Positions 51,899 through 61,348 of a stretch of DNA of 64,000 nt are shown here, in pieces. Positions within the stretch are counted from its first letter, which is position 1. Each line of letters starts with the position of its first letter. The notes under the pieces are model-generated. The model worked only from the letters and a program-made list of their open reading frames with translations. It was not told where the DNA came from and made no database searches. The stretch spans positions 34,353-98,352 of the forward strand of contig CAYNLW010000001.1 of NCBI GenBank assembly GCA_964398195.1. The letters are read 5' to 3'. This stretch comes from RFPI01 sp964398195. GTDB lineage: Bacteria; Pseudomonadota; Gammaproteobacteria; Burkholderiales; Methylophilaceae. The position numbers and the translations under genes are program-made.

Positions 51899-53302
51899 TT
51901 AACAGGCCGCTTTGTTGAGCGACTGCAATAACTGTTGATGGATGCCGCCAAACCCGCCATTACTCATCACCAAAATATGATCGCCTGGGCGGGCTGCCGC
52001 CACGATGGCCTCTACCAGCGCAGGCATTTGTTCAAATACCGCAGATTTTTGCGCGATAGGCGCCAGTGCTTGCGCTGGCGACCAGCCTAAATTCGCCGCG
52101 TAGCAAAACACTTGATCAGCTTGTTGCAAACTATCTGGCAGCGCCTGCTTCATCACCCCTAGCTTCATGGTATTCGAGCGTGGCTCTAATACCGCCAAAA
52201 TTCTCTGCTGACCGACTTTGCTGCGCAGACCTTGCAGCGTGGTGGCAATGGCAGTCGGATGATGGGCGAAATCATCATATACATGGATATCATTCACCAC
52301 CCCGCGCAATTCCATGCGACGTTTCACATTTTTAAAGCTAGCTAAAGCCGCTATTGCTTGTTCCACACTAACGCCAGCGTGTCTAGCTGCGGCAATCGCT
52401 GCAAGCGCATTCAGTCTATTATGCTCGCCCAATAAATCCCATTGCACTTTGTATTGCGTTTTGTCGTCTTGCGCTTGGCCTTGCTCTTGATAGCGCACTG
52501 CAAAACTACTTGCACCATCTAGCTCGCCTATCTGCCAATCGCCGTCCTTGCCAAAGCTTTGTACGGCTGACCAGCAGCCGCGCTGTAACACCCGTTGCAG
52601 GCTGTCTTGTGTGTTATTGACGATGATTAAGCCTTGTTGCGGGACAGTTCTGACCAGATGATGAAACTGCGTTTCAATAGCCGCCAAATCGGCAAAGATA
52701 TCGGCATGGTCAAATTCCAAATTATTCAAAATGGCGGTGCGTGGGCGGTAATGCACAAACTTAGAGCGCTTATCAAAAAACGCCGTGTCATATTCATCGG
52801 CTTCAATCACAAAGAATGGCGAAACGCTGTGCGGGTCTTGTTGTGGCGCTTGTGGCAAACGCGCAGAAACAGAAAAATTCTCTGGCACGCCACCGATTAA
52901 AAAGCCTGGCGCCAAGCCTGCTGATTGCAAAATCCAAGCCAGCATAGCGCTGGTGGTGGTCTTGCCATGTGTGCCCGCCACAGCCAACACCCACTTGCCT
53001 TGTAATACATTTTCCGCCAACCACTGCGGTCCAGAAATATACGGCAAACCACGATTCAGAATTTCTTCCATCAATGGATTGCCGCGACTGACCATATTGC
53101 CCACGACAAATATATCTGGTTGTAAATCTACTTGGCTAGGGTCAAATCCTTCGATCAACTGAATGCCTTGCGCTTCTAGCTGGGTGCTCATGGGCGGATA
53201 CACATTGGCATCGCAGCCGGTGACATGGTGACCAGCCTGCTTGGCGAGCACCGCGATACCGCCCATAAAAGTGCCACAGATACCGAGAATATGAATATGC
53301 AT
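51899..53302 (-). CDS. mpl: UDP-MurNAc:tripeptide ligase Mpl
   Basis: A 467-residue Mur ligase that attaches recycled L-Ala-gamma-D-Glu-meso-DAP to UDP-MurNAc. It opens with HILGICGTFMGGIA and has ATP loop AGTHGKTTTSAM, EADEYDTAFFDKRSKF and DDFAHHPTAI, all Mpl-like rather than MurC-like. With AmpG, MltA and RlpA it completes a wall-recycling set in the window. The TonB-like gene follows after 19 bases. Confidence 0.96.
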   Translation of the reverse strand: MHIHILGICGTFMGGIAVLAKQAGHHVTGCDANVYPPMSTQLEAQGIQLIEGFDPSQVDLQPDIFVVGNMVSRGNPLMEEILNRGLPYISGPQWLAENVLQGKWVLAVAGTHGKTTTSAMLAWILQSAGLAPGFLIGGVPENFSVSARLPQAPQQDPHSVSPFFVIEADEYDTAFFDKRSKFVHYRPRTAILNNLEFDHADIFADLAAIETQFHHLVRTVPQQGLIIVNNTQDSLQRVLQRGCWSAVQSFGKDGDWQIGELDGASSFAVRYQEQGQAQDDKTQYKVQWDLLGEHNRLNALAAIAAARHAGVSVEQAIAALASFKNVKRRMELRGVVNDIHVYDDFAHHPTAIATTLQGLRSKVGQQRILAVLEPRSNTMKLGVMKQALPDSLQQADQVFCYAANLGWSPAQALAPIAQKSAVFEQMPALVEAIVAAARPGDHILVMSNGGFGGIHQQLLQSLNKAAC

Positions 53303-53318
53303 ATCGCGTCCTTAAGCT

Positions 53319-56300
53319 TTATGACAAGTTAGGTGCCAGCCAGCGCGCTAATTCCTGTTCATCCATGCCACGTCGTTGCGCCATATCAGCCAGTTGGTCG
53401 GGGCCTATTTTATCCACACTGAAATACTTAGCCGCTGGGTGGGCAAAGTAAAAACCCGATACCGAAGCGGCAGGATGCATGGCGTAGGCGTCGGTCAGCT
53501 GCATGCCAATTTGCTGGCATTGCAGATAGTGAAACATATCCGCTTTGACGGTATGGTCTGGGCAAGCAGGATAGCCAGGCGCAGGGCGTATGCCGCGATA
53601 TTGTTCGGCAATCAAGGCCGCGTTATCAAGCTGCTCATCTGCCGCATAGCCCCATAAATCGGTGCGCACGCGCTGGTGTAAATATTCGGCAAAGGCTTCC
53701 GCTAATCTATCAGCCAGCGACTTCAACATAATCGCTGAGTAGTCATCGTGTTGTTGCAAGAATTGTTGCTCATGCTTTTCTATCCCCAAGCCAGCGGTCA
53801 CCGCAAACATACCGATATAGTCGGCAATGGCGGATTGCTTAGGGGCAATAAAATCGGCTAAACATTGATTCGGTTTGGCGACCCCATCTAGCACAGGCTT
53901 TTGCGTCTGTTGGCGTAAGCCGTAGTAAGTAAACGCTACTTGTTGGCGCTGCTCGTCGGCATAGATTTGAATATCGTCATCATTCACCGTATTAGCAGGC
54001 AATAACGCAATCACCCCATTAGCCGTCAACCAACGGCCTTGAATCAGTTTCTTCAACATGGCTTGCGCATCGTTAAATACTTTGCTGGCGGTTTCGCCCA
54101 CCACAGGGTCCTGCAAAATCGCTGGATAGCTGCCTATCAAATCCCAAGTTTGAAAGAACGGCCTCCAGTCTATATAGGGCACCAGTAAATTTAAATCGAT
54201 ATTCTCTAACACACGGCGGCCAATAAACTTGGGTTTAGTGGGCGCGAATTGACCATCAAACTGGCACACGGTTTTGTTTAAGCGGGCTTGCGCCAAAGGA
54301 ATTAATGCCTGTCCTTTTTTGTTGGCATGCTGTTCGCGAATACGCTCATAGTCCTCTGCCACCTGCTGCAAATATTGCTCGCGTTGTTCCACCGTGAGCA
54401 GCGACTGCATAATCGCCACCGAGCGTGAAGCGTCCGGCACATAAATCACTGGCCCATCATAATTGGGGGCAATTTTGACCGCGGTATGGGTGCGCGAAGT
54501 GGTCGCCCCGCCGATGAGCAGTGGCATTTTTACACCACGGAAGTATTCGTCGCGCTGCATCTCTTTGGCTACATAAGCCATCTCTTCCAGCGAAGGGGTA
54601 ATCAAACCCGATAGGCCGATAATATCGGCGTTCTCTTGTTTGGCCTTGGCCAAAATCTCGGCAGCAGGCACCATCACACCCATATTCACCACTTCAAAGT
54701 TATTACATTGCAGCACCACCGAGACGATATTTTTGCCGATATCGTGCACATCGCCTTTCACGGTAGCGATAATAATTTTGCCTTTGGGTTTTTGTGCCAC
54801 GCCAGTCAGTTGTTCTTGCAGACGTTTTTCTTCTTCAATAAACGGCACCAAATGCGCCACCGCCTGTTTCATCACGCGCGCCGATTTGACCACTTGTGGC
54901 AGAAACATTTTGCCCTGCCCAAACAAATCGCCCACGGTATTCATGCCGTCCATCAACGGCCCTTCAATCACTTCAATCGGCCGTCCGCCACGCGCGGCGA
55001 TTTGCTGACGCGCTTGTTCCGTGTCTTCCACAATAAATTCAGTAATGCCGTGGATCAGCGCGTGCGCTAGCCGCTGTTCCACTGAGGTCGGCTGCTCAGC
55101 GGTGCCGCGCCAAGCCAAACCAGATTCCACTTTTTTATCGCCAGCGGTGAGTGTGCCGGCAAATTCAATCATGCGCTCAGTAGCATCATCGCGCCGATTC
55201 AGCACCACATCTTCGACATGCTCGCGCAAATCAGCGTCTAGCTCATCATAAATGCCTATCATGCCGGCATTGACGATGCCCATGCTCATGCCGGCTTTAA
55301 TAGCGTGATAGAGAAACACCGTATGTATCGCTTCACGCGCTGGCTCATTGCCACGGAAGCTAAAGCTGACATTGGACACCCCGCCAGAAATGCGCGCATA
55401 AGGCAGATTTTGTTTGATCCATGCGGTGGCATTAATAAAATCCACGGCATAGTTGTTGTGCTCATCAATGCCGGTGGCGATGGCAAAAATATTCGGGTCA
55501 AAAATAATATCTTCTGGCGCAAAGCCTATGCCCTGAGCGTAATTACCGGCAGGCGCGTCAGCGCGATATTGCGCAGGGTCGCCGGCTAATAAACGATAAG
55601 CCCGCTCACAGATTGCTATCTTGCGTTGGAAAGTGTCTGCCTGACCTTGCTCGTCAAACGCCATGACGATGACGGCGGCGCCATAGCGCTGACATAGCTT
55701 GGCTTGGCGCAAAAATTCCTGCTCGCCTTCTTTGAGCGAAATCGAATTGACGATGGCCTTGCCTTGCACGCATTGCAAGCCGGCCTCTAGCACTTCCCAT
55801 TTAGACGAATCAATCATAATCGGGATACGTGCGATATCTGGCTCTGAGGCAATCAGATTGAGGAAGTGGCGCATCGCCTTGACCGAGTCCAACATGGCCT
55901 CGTCCATATTGATATCAATAATCTGCGCGCCGTTTTCCACTTGTTGTCTAGCGACTTGCAACGCCTGTTCAAATTGCTCATTCAAAATCAAGCGCGCAAA
56001 CGCCTTAGAGCCGGTCACATTGGTACGCTCACCGACATTAACAAACAAGCTGTCATTATCAATGGTAAATGGCTCTAAGCCAGACAAACGGGTCAGTCTT
56101 GCCACTTTGGGCAGCACTCTAGGTGGGATAGTCTTGACTGCTTCGGCAATCGCTTGAATATGTTCAGGGGTGGTGCCGCAACAGCCACCAGCGATATTCA
56201 TAAAACCACTTTCGGCAAATTCTTTTAATAAGCCCGAGGTATCTGCCGGCTTCTCGTCAAAGCCGGTGTCCGACATAGGGTTGGGCAAGCCAGCGTTGGG

Positions 56301-57215
56301 GTAAATACACACAAAGGTATCAGCAATTTGCGCCAATTCTTCCGCATAAGGCCGCATCAAAGTAGCGCCCAGCGCGCAATTCAGGCCTATGGTCAAAGGT
56401 CGTGCATGGCGCACAGAGTTCCAGAAAGCGGCTACTGTTTGACCGGATAAAATACGCCCAGAAGCGTCGGTAACGGTGCCAGAAATCATCAGCGGCAAAC
56501 GTCGGCCTAATTGTTCAAAGCATTGTTCTATGGCGAATAGTGCCGCCTTGCAATTCAGCGTATCAAAAATAGTTTCTACCAACAGAATATCCACACCGCC
56601 CTCGATTAAGGCTTCGGTTTGTTGGTAATAAGCCGCGCTTAATTGGGCAAAACTGATATTACGCGCCGCAGGGTCATTCACATCAGGCGAAATGGAAGCG
56701 GTTTTGGGGGTGGGGCCTAAAGCACCTGCGACAAAGCGTGGTTTATCTGGGGTGCTATAACGATCACAAGCGGCACGCGCTAATTTGGCTGCGCTCAGAT
56801 TCATTTCGCGCGTTAGATGCGCCATAAAATAATCGTCTTGCGCGATGCTGGTGGCGCCAAAGGTATTGGTCTCGATAATATCCGCCCCAGCGGCTAAATA
56901 TTGCTCGTGTATCTGTTGAATAATGTGCGGCTGGGTCAGGTTGAGCAACTCATTATTGCCCTTCACAAACAGCTCGCGAGATGGCTCAGCAGGCGCCGCC
57001 TGGTGGTTTGCGCCACAGCCACAAGTCGGGCCTTTGGCGCAGAAAGGCACATCTTGCGGCCCTTGAAAATCCTTAAAGCGCTCCCCGCGATAGTCCTGTT
57101 CGCTCAATTTATATTGCTGAATCATGGTGCCCATGGCGCCATCCAAAATCAGGATGCGCTGTTGCATCAATTCACGCAATTTTTTTTCGGTTGGGGAAAT
57201 AAACGACTGACTCAT
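53319..57215 (-). CDS. metH: Cobalamin-dependent methionine synthase with a Cys-containing insert
   Basis: A 1298-residue MetH: homocysteine domain (about 1-370, zinc ligands in GLNCALG and GGCCGTTPEH), pterin domain (about 385-660, LFVNVGERTNVTGS), B12 domain (about 670-930, DVHDIGKN with the cobalt-binding His) and SAM-activation domain (about 950-1298, RPAPGYPACPDH). It transfers methyl from methyltetrahydrofolate to homocysteine. Compared with E. coli MetH there is an extra segment of about 30 residues at 51-83 (with CAKGPTCGCG) just before KGNNELL. Its role is unknown. I saw no cobalamin or SAM riboswitch upstream. Confidence 0.96.
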   Translation of the reverse strand: MSQSFISPTEKKLRELMQQRILILDGAMGTMIQQYKLSEQDYRGERFKDFQGPQDVPFCAKGPTCGCGANHQAAPAEPSRELFVKGNNELLNLTQPHIIQQIHEQYLAAGADIIETNTFGATSIAQDDYFMAHLTREMNLSAAKLARAACDRYSTPDKPRFVAGALGPTPKTASISPDVNDPAARNISFAQLSAAYYQQTEALIEGGVDILLVETIFDTLNCKAALFAIEQCFEQLGRRLPLMISGTVTDASGRILSGQTVAAFWNSVRHARPLTIGLNCALGATLMRPYAEELAQIADTFVCIYPNAGLPNPMSDTGFDEKPADTSGLLKEFAESGFMNIAGGCCGTTPEHIQAIAEAVKTIPPRVLPKVARLTRLSGLEPFTIDNDSLFVNVGERTNVTGSKAFARLILNEQFEQALQVARQQVENGAQIIDINMDEAMLDSVKAMRHFLNLIASEPDIARIPIMIDSSKWEVLEAGLQCVQGKAIVNSISLKEGEQEFLRQAKLCQRYGAAVIVMAFDEQGQADTFQRKIAICERAYRLLAGDPAQYRADAPAGNYAQGIGFAPEDIIFDPNIFAIATGIDEHNNYAVDFINATAWIKQNLPYARISGGVSNVSFSFRGNEPAREAIHTVFLYHAIKAGMSMGIVNAGMIGIYDELDADLREHVEDVVLNRRDDATERMIEFAGTLTAGDKKVESGLAWRGTAEQPTSVEQRLAHALIHGITEFIVEDTEQARQQIAARGGRPIEVIEGPLMDGMNTVGDLFGQGKMFLPQVVKSARVMKQAVAHLVPFIEEEKRLQEQLTGVAQKPKGKIIIATVKGDVHDIGKNIVSVVLQCNNFEVVNMGVMVPAAEILAKAKQENADIIGLSGLITPSLEEMAYVAKEMQRDEYFRGVKMPLLIGGATTSRTHTAVKIAPNYDGPVIYVPDASRSVAIMQSLLTVEQREQYLQQVAEDYERIREQHANKKGQALIPLAQARLNKTVCQFDGQFAPTKPKFIGRRVLENIDLNLLVPYIDWRPFFQTWDLIGSYPAILQDPVVGETASKVFNDAQAMLKKLIQGRWLTANGVIALLPANTVNDDDIQIYADEQRQQVAFTYYGLRQQTQKPVLDGVAKPNQCLADFIAPKQSAIADYIGMFAVTAGLGIEKHEQQFLQQHDDYSAIMLKSLADRLAEAFAEYLHQRVRTDLWGYAADEQLDNAALIAEQYRGIRPAPGYPACPDHTVKADMFHYLQCQQIGMQLTDAYAMHPAASVSGFYFAHPAAKYFSVDKIGPDQLADMAQRRGMDEQELARWLAPNLS

Positions 57216-57238
57216 CTCTGCCTATGCCCACGCGGGCG

Positions 57239-57272
57239 TTAAAAACAGCCAGCATTATAAATGCTGATGGCT
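57239..57272 (-). terminator. Terminator downstream of the VIT1 fusion gene
   Basis: CAGCATT (57250-57256) and AATGCTG (57260-57266), extended by AGC/GCT arms with a small bulge, form a hairpin. A GTTTTT tail follows in the minus direction. It lies about 50 bases beyond the stop at 57324 and just before metH. Confidence 0.65.
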
Positions 57273-57323
57273 TTTCGCGCTAAGTTTTATGGGGCTGACA
57301 ATTGCTTTAACCAGCTGGTGAGA

Positions 57324-58361
57324 TCAAGCTAAATTAGCCCCTAAAAGATGGCCTATCCAATAAGTGAGTACGCCGGCGCCGCCGCCTATGATGAGCATGC
57401 GTAGGCCGCCCCACCAGGCGCCACGGCCGGTGAAAAGGGAAAGGGCGGCGCCTATGGCGAAAAGTGCCAAGGCGGTGAGGCCTATGGAAGCGGCTAGTTG
57501 GCCTTGGGCTAGGCCTAGCCAATAAGGCAAGATGGGGATAATGCCGCCGGCTACGAAGGCTAGAAAAGAGGAAATGGCGGCAGCCCAAGGTGAACCCAGT
57601 TCATCAGGGTTTAAGCCTAGTTCTTCGCGTGCCAAGGTATCTAAGCCTACCGCTGGGTCGGCAATCATTTTCTTGCCTAATGCCAAGGCTTGTCTTTTGG
57701 GCATGCCGCGCGCCATATAAATCAAAGCCAATTCGCCCGCTTCTTCTTCCGGATATTGCGCCAGCTCTTTGCGCTCTAGCGCGATTTGATATTCAAACAT
57801 CTCACGCTGTGAGCGCATGGAAATATACTCGCCGGCCGCCATCGAAAAGGCGCCTGCCAATAGGCCGGCGATGCCGGTTAATAAAATAGTGCTATTGCTG
57901 CTGGCCGAGCCTGCCACGCCAAACAACAAACAGGCGATGGATACCAAGCCATCATTCACCCCGAACACCGCAGCACGCAGACCGCCATTGCCCGCAGAGC
58001 GATGACTGGCGCCTATCTCATCGACATGGGTATAAGTCGGATGGCCGACCGCTTGATGGCTATACACGGATAAGCCACGAATTTTGATGGCGGCTAGCAC
58101 AGGTTTAATCTTGCTGGCGCCTAAACGCTGAATCAGCATAGCGACAATGCGGGTACGCAGATTGGGTTTGTATTCGCTGATAAACGGCTGACCGGCTTGT
58201 TGGGCGTGCTTAGCCCATATGCTGGCCTGATGTTCAGCTTCTTGCGCTAGGCGGCTGAATAATTGCTGACGATTTTGTTGACTTTCGTTTTGCGCAATCA
58301 CGCGGTAAAGATAAGCCGATTGCATTTCCTCATGCCAACTTTGTTGTGCTTGCATCATCAC
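57324..58361 (-). CDS. Rubrerythrin–VIT1/CCC1 fusion transporter
   Basis: A 345-residue fusion. The N-terminal part (about 1-90) is ferritin/rubrerythrin-like with helical Glu and His (SWHEEMQSAYLYRVIAQNE, LAQEAEHQASIWAKHA) able to bind iron. The rest is a VIT1/CCC1 membrane transporter of five spans (LRAAVFGVNDGLVSIACLLFGVAG, GLLAGAFSMAAGEYISMRSQREMFE). Such proteins move Fe2+ or Mn2+ across the inner membrane, and the ferritin-like part may sense or oxidise iron. It stands 11 bases after comM on the same strand. Confidence 0.9.
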   Translation of the reverse strand: MMMQAQQSWHEEMQSAYLYRVIAQNESQQNRQQLFSRLAQEAEHQASIWAKHAQQAGQPFISEYKPNLRTRIVAMLIQRLGASKIKPVLAAIKIRGLSVYSHQAVGHPTYTHVDEIGASHRSAGNGGLRAAVFGVNDGLVSIACLLFGVAGSASSNSTILLTGIAGLLAGAFSMAAGEYISMRSQREMFEYQIALERKELAQYPEEEAGELALIYMARGMPKRQALALGKKMIADPAVGLDTLAREELGLNPDELGSPWAAAISSFLAFVAGGIIPILPYWLGLAQGQLAASIGLTALALFAIGAALSLFTGRGAWWGGLRMLIIGGGAGVLTYWIGHLLGANLA

Positions 58362-58372
58362 TCCTTAAATCG

Positions 58373-59875
58373 CTAATAACGTATGCTTTCATTGCGCCGA
58401 TATTGTATCGCCTCAGCGATATGTCTAGTTTGGATATCCGCCTGCTGACCCAAATCGGCGATGGTTCTGGCGACCTTAAGAATACGATGAAAGGCGCGCG
58501 CCGACAGATTAAATTTTTGTATCGCTTGTTTAAGCAAATTCATACTAGCCGCATCAGCGCGACAAAACTGCTCAATTTCTTGCGTGCTTAAAGCATAGTT
58601 ACTTTTCTGTTGGCGTTGCAGTTGTTGTTCATAAGCAGCTTGCACACGCGCTTGAATCTGCGCACTAGCTTCACCATCTGCCGCCTGCATCAGATCATCT
58701 TGTTTAAGCGAGGCGACTTCGATATGAATATCTATCCTATCTAACAGCGGCCCAGAGATCTTGGCGCGATAGCGATGAATTTTATCTGGTGTGCAACGAC
58801 AACGATTATTGTGATGCGCCAAATAACCGCATGGGCAGCGATTCATGGCGGCAATTAACTGAAAACGTGCAGGAAAATCGGCTTGTCGGGCGGCACGCGA
58901 AATGGTGATATGGCCAGACTCTAGCGGCTCGCGTAAAACTTCTAATACTTTGCGATCAAATTCTGGCAACTCATCTAAAAACAGCACCCCGTTATGCGCC
59001 AAAGAAATTTCCCCCGGTCGCGGCGTGCCACCCCCACCCACCAAAGCTACCGCCGAAGCAGTATGGTGCGGTGCACGATAGGGGCGCAGCCCCCATGAGC
59101 TAGGTTTAAATTGCCCATTCAGCGATTGTATAGCGGCCGACTCTAGCGCTTCTTGTTGGCTCATCAGCGGCAAGATGCTGGCAAAGCGGCTAGCCAACAT
59201 CGATTTGCCTGTGCCCGGTGGGCCACTCATCAATACGCTATGGCCTCCCGCGGCGGCGACTTCTAATGCGCGTTTGGCAAATAATTGCCCTTTTACCTCA
59301 CGAAAATCCGGCAAGTTGGCCTGCGTCACCGGCGCTTGGTGTGGCATAGGCTGTATCGTCTGGCGCCCCTTTAAATGGGCACATACTTGTAATAAGGATT
59401 GCGCCGGCAGAATATGCGCTTGCTCAATCAAGCAGGCTTCGGCCGCACAATCTTGAGGCAGGATTAAGCGCCGCGCACGGTGCGGAGAATTGCTTTGATA
59501 GATGCCTATGGCCATGGCTAAAGCGCCATACACGGGGCGCAATTCACCGGTCAGCGCCAATTCGCCAGCGATTTCATATTGGTCCAAGCCTTTATTAGGA
59601 ATTTGCCCCGAGGCAGCCAAGATGCCCAAGGCGATGGGCAAATCATAACGGCCACTTTCTTTAGGCAGATCAGCCGGTGCTAGATTGACAGTGATACGGC
59701 GTAAGGGAAATTCAAATTGCGAAGTTTGTATCGCCGCGCGCACGCGGTCGCGACTTTCTTTGACCTCGGCTTCGGGTAAACCAACGATACAGAAATTGGG
59801 CAGGCCATTGGCTAAATGCACCTCGACCTCCACAGGCGGGGCATGCACCCCAGACAGCGCCCGACTGTGAAGCAC
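58373..59875 (-). CDS. comM: YifB/ComM family Mg-chelatase-like AAA+ protein
   Basis: A helicase-like protein of about 500 residues: N-terminal ChlI/Lon-like domain (PEAEVKESRDRVRAAI, NLAPADLPKESGRYDLPIALG), AAA+ core with GPPGTGKSMLA and VLFLDELPEF, an insert with CPCG/C-x-C, and a C-terminal lid. ComM promotes branch migration during natural transformation. GTG at 59875 is the first recognised start, but the family usually begins MSLAVLHSRAL, and here the codons read ATT-AGT-TTA-GCC-GTG, so an ATT start five codons upstream is possible. Confidence 0.92.
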   Translation of the reverse strand: MLHSRALSGVHAPPVEVEVHLANGLPNFCIVGLPEAEVKESRDRVRAAIQTSQFEFPLRRITVNLAPADLPKESGRYDLPIALGILAASGQIPNKGLDQYEIAGELALTGELRPVYGALAMAIGIYQSNSPHRARRLILPQDCAAEACLIEQAHILPAQSLLQVCAHLKGRQTIQPMPHQAPVTQANLPDFREVKGQLFAKRALEVAAAGGHSVLMSGPPGTGKSMLASRFASILPLMSQQEALESAAIQSLNGQFKPSSWGLRPYRAPHHTASAVALVGGGGTPRPGEISLAHNGVLFLDELPEFDRKVLEVLREPLESGHITISRAARQADFPARFQLIAAMNRCPCGYLAHHNNRCRCTPDKIHRYRAKISGPLLDRIDIHIEVASLKQDDLMQAADGEASAQIQARVQAAYEQQLQRQQKSNYALSTQEIEQFCRADAASMNLLKQAIQKFNLSARAFHRILKVARTIADLGQQADIQTRHIAEAIQYRRNESIRY

Positions 59876-59910
59876 GGCTAAACTAATGATGAGGATGGTT
59901 GTTTTTCTTG

Positions 59911-60150
59911 CTACGCTGCTTGCTCTTTCTCTAGCTGCGCTAGTTGGGCTTCTAGTGCTTCAAGTTTGGCGCGGGTTTGGCGCAAACATTCGGCTTGCAC
60001 ATCAAACTCTTGGCGAGAAACTAGTGCAAGTTTTGAAAATGCGCCCTGAAGTAGTGCATTCAGGTTGTTTTCTAGCTCTGCAGCAGGGCTGTCTTGCAAT
60101 ACCGCTTTAATTTTGTCGGATAAGTCTTGAATAAAATTGGCCGCCGTCAT
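59911..60150 (-). CDS. ubiK: Ubiquinone biosynthesis accessory factor UbiK (YqiC/BMFP)
   Basis: A 79-residue protein with an amphipathic N-terminus (FIQDLSDKIKAVLQDSP) and a C-terminal coiled coil (TRAKLEALEAQLAQLEKEQ), the UbiK/YqiC layout. It helps the UbiJ-containing ubiquinone assembly and binds lipids. The frame opens at 60174, but the ATG at 60150 (MTAANFIQ) matches the family start and I use it. comM follows on the same strand. Confidence 0.87.
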   Translation of the reverse strand: MTAANFIQDLSDKIKAVLQDSPAAELENNLNALLQGAFSKLALVSRQEFDVQAECLRQTRAKLEALEAQLAQLEKEQAA

Positions 60151-60309
60151 GGAAAAATTCCTTATTGATTGCATAGAAGATAAAGCCGAATTGTATCAGC
60201 TTGTACACCGTGGGTAAATAAAAAAACCTTTAAAAATTATTGGCTTAACTGCATTTTATTTGCCATTTTTAAAATAAATAACAAATTTTTTGAGCTAAAA
60301 CCATAAAGT

Positions 60310-60325
60310 TGGCATGGCTGTTGCT
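60310..60325 (+). promoter_or_regulatory. Sigma-54 promoter of torF–glnK–amtB
   Basis: TGGCATGGCTGTTGCT matches the sigma-54 consensus, with GG and GC at the right spacing (one change, AC to AT, in the -24 box). The start should lie near 60336, about 33 bases before the TorF ATG. I saw no clear NtrC dyad in the AT-rich 60180-60309. Confidence 0.8.
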
Positions 60326-60368
60326 AAAGATTTCACGCAGGATTTTTTTTTTATTTGGAGAATTAAAA

Positions 60369-61286
60369 ATGCGTCAATCTTTTTTATATCTAGCTGTATT
60401 AGCAACATTAGCAAGTGCCCCCGTGGTGATGGCGGAAGAAGCCGCTAAAGAAGAAGCCAAGTCAGAATGGGATTTTACTGCCAACGTAGGCTTTGTATCT
60501 GATTACTACGCGCGTGGTGTTTCTCAAACTTGGCACAAACCTACCGTACAAGGTGGTTTTGATGCGGTGCACTCCAGTGGTTTCTACACCGGCATTTGGG
60601 GTTCTGGTGTTTCCCCTAATACCTATCCTGATGCCACTACGGAAGTGGATATCTATGCTGGTTATAACGGCCAAATCAATGCAGTGAAAGGCTTGGGTTA
60701 CACCGCTGGTTTAATCGGTTACTTATACCCAGGCGGTAGCTGGGAAAAATTTAGCTACTTAGGTGTGCCTAACCAAACTCCAGAAGGCGGTCGTTGGAAT
60801 ACTTACGAAGCCAACTTCGGTGTGTCCTATGAATGGATCAGTGCCAAAGCCTCGGTTACTTTATCTGACTGGTATGGCGCTGAGCGCAAAACCGGTTGGG
60901 ATGGTGGCACACGTGGGACTACTTATTTAGAAATTAACGCCGCTTATCCATTGCCAGTCTGGGATCTGACATTAATCGGTCACGTTGGTCATTTAAATGT
61001 TGCAGGTAAATTAAATCCAGAATTTACCGCAGGTAATGGCCAGTTCCCATCTACCTCTGCCACCGGTGAAAGAAGCCCAGACTACACAGACTATAAAGTC
61101 GGTGTCAGTAAAGCGTTTAAAGTGGGCAAAACTGAGGGTTGGACAGCTGGTTTGTATTACACCGGCAACAACAACAAAGATTACTGGGGTAGCCGTGGTT
61201 ACGGTGGCGCAAGCTTTAACGGCAGCGCAGAAACCAAAAACCTAGCAGACGACAGAATGGTATTTACAGTCACCCGTTCTTTTTAA
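60369..61286 (+). CDS. TorF family putative porin
   Basis: About 305 residues with a signal peptide (MRQSFLYLAVLATLASAPVVMA, cleavage about residue 22). The mature beta-barrel begins WDFTANVGFVSDYYARGVSQT, typical of the TorF/DUF-type porins encoded beside amtB, and ends in Phe (VTRSF). The ATG at 60369 has GGAG 8 bases upstream; a frame back to 60309 would place the sigma-54 promoter inside the gene and is rejected. It probably lets nitrogen compounds through the outer membrane; the substrate is inferred from operon context. Confidence 0.88.
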   Translation: MRQSFLYLAVLATLASAPVVMAEEAAKEEAKSEWDFTANVGFVSDYYARGVSQTWHKPTVQGGFDAVHSSGFYTGIWGSGVSPNTYPDATTEVDIYAGYNGQINAVKGLGYTAGLIGYLYPGGSWEKFSYLGVPNQTPEGGRWNTYEANFGVSYEWISAKASVTLSDWYGAERKTGWDGGTRGTTYLEINAAYPLPVWDLTLIGHVGHLNVAGKLNPEFTAGNGQFPSTSATGERSPDYTDYKVGVSKAFKVGKTEGWTAGLYYTGNNNKDYWGSRGYGGASFNGSAETKNLADDRMVFTVTRSF

Positions 61287-61348
61287 TTCAACATTCAATA
61301 GCGCTGGGCCAATTAACGGCTCAGCGCAAATAAATCGAGGAGGTCGCA

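Noticed and set aside
60309..60368. Longer TorF reading frame beginning at 60309
   Set aside because: It would cover the sigma-54 promoter and spoil the signal peptide; the ATG at 60369 has a proper ribosome site.
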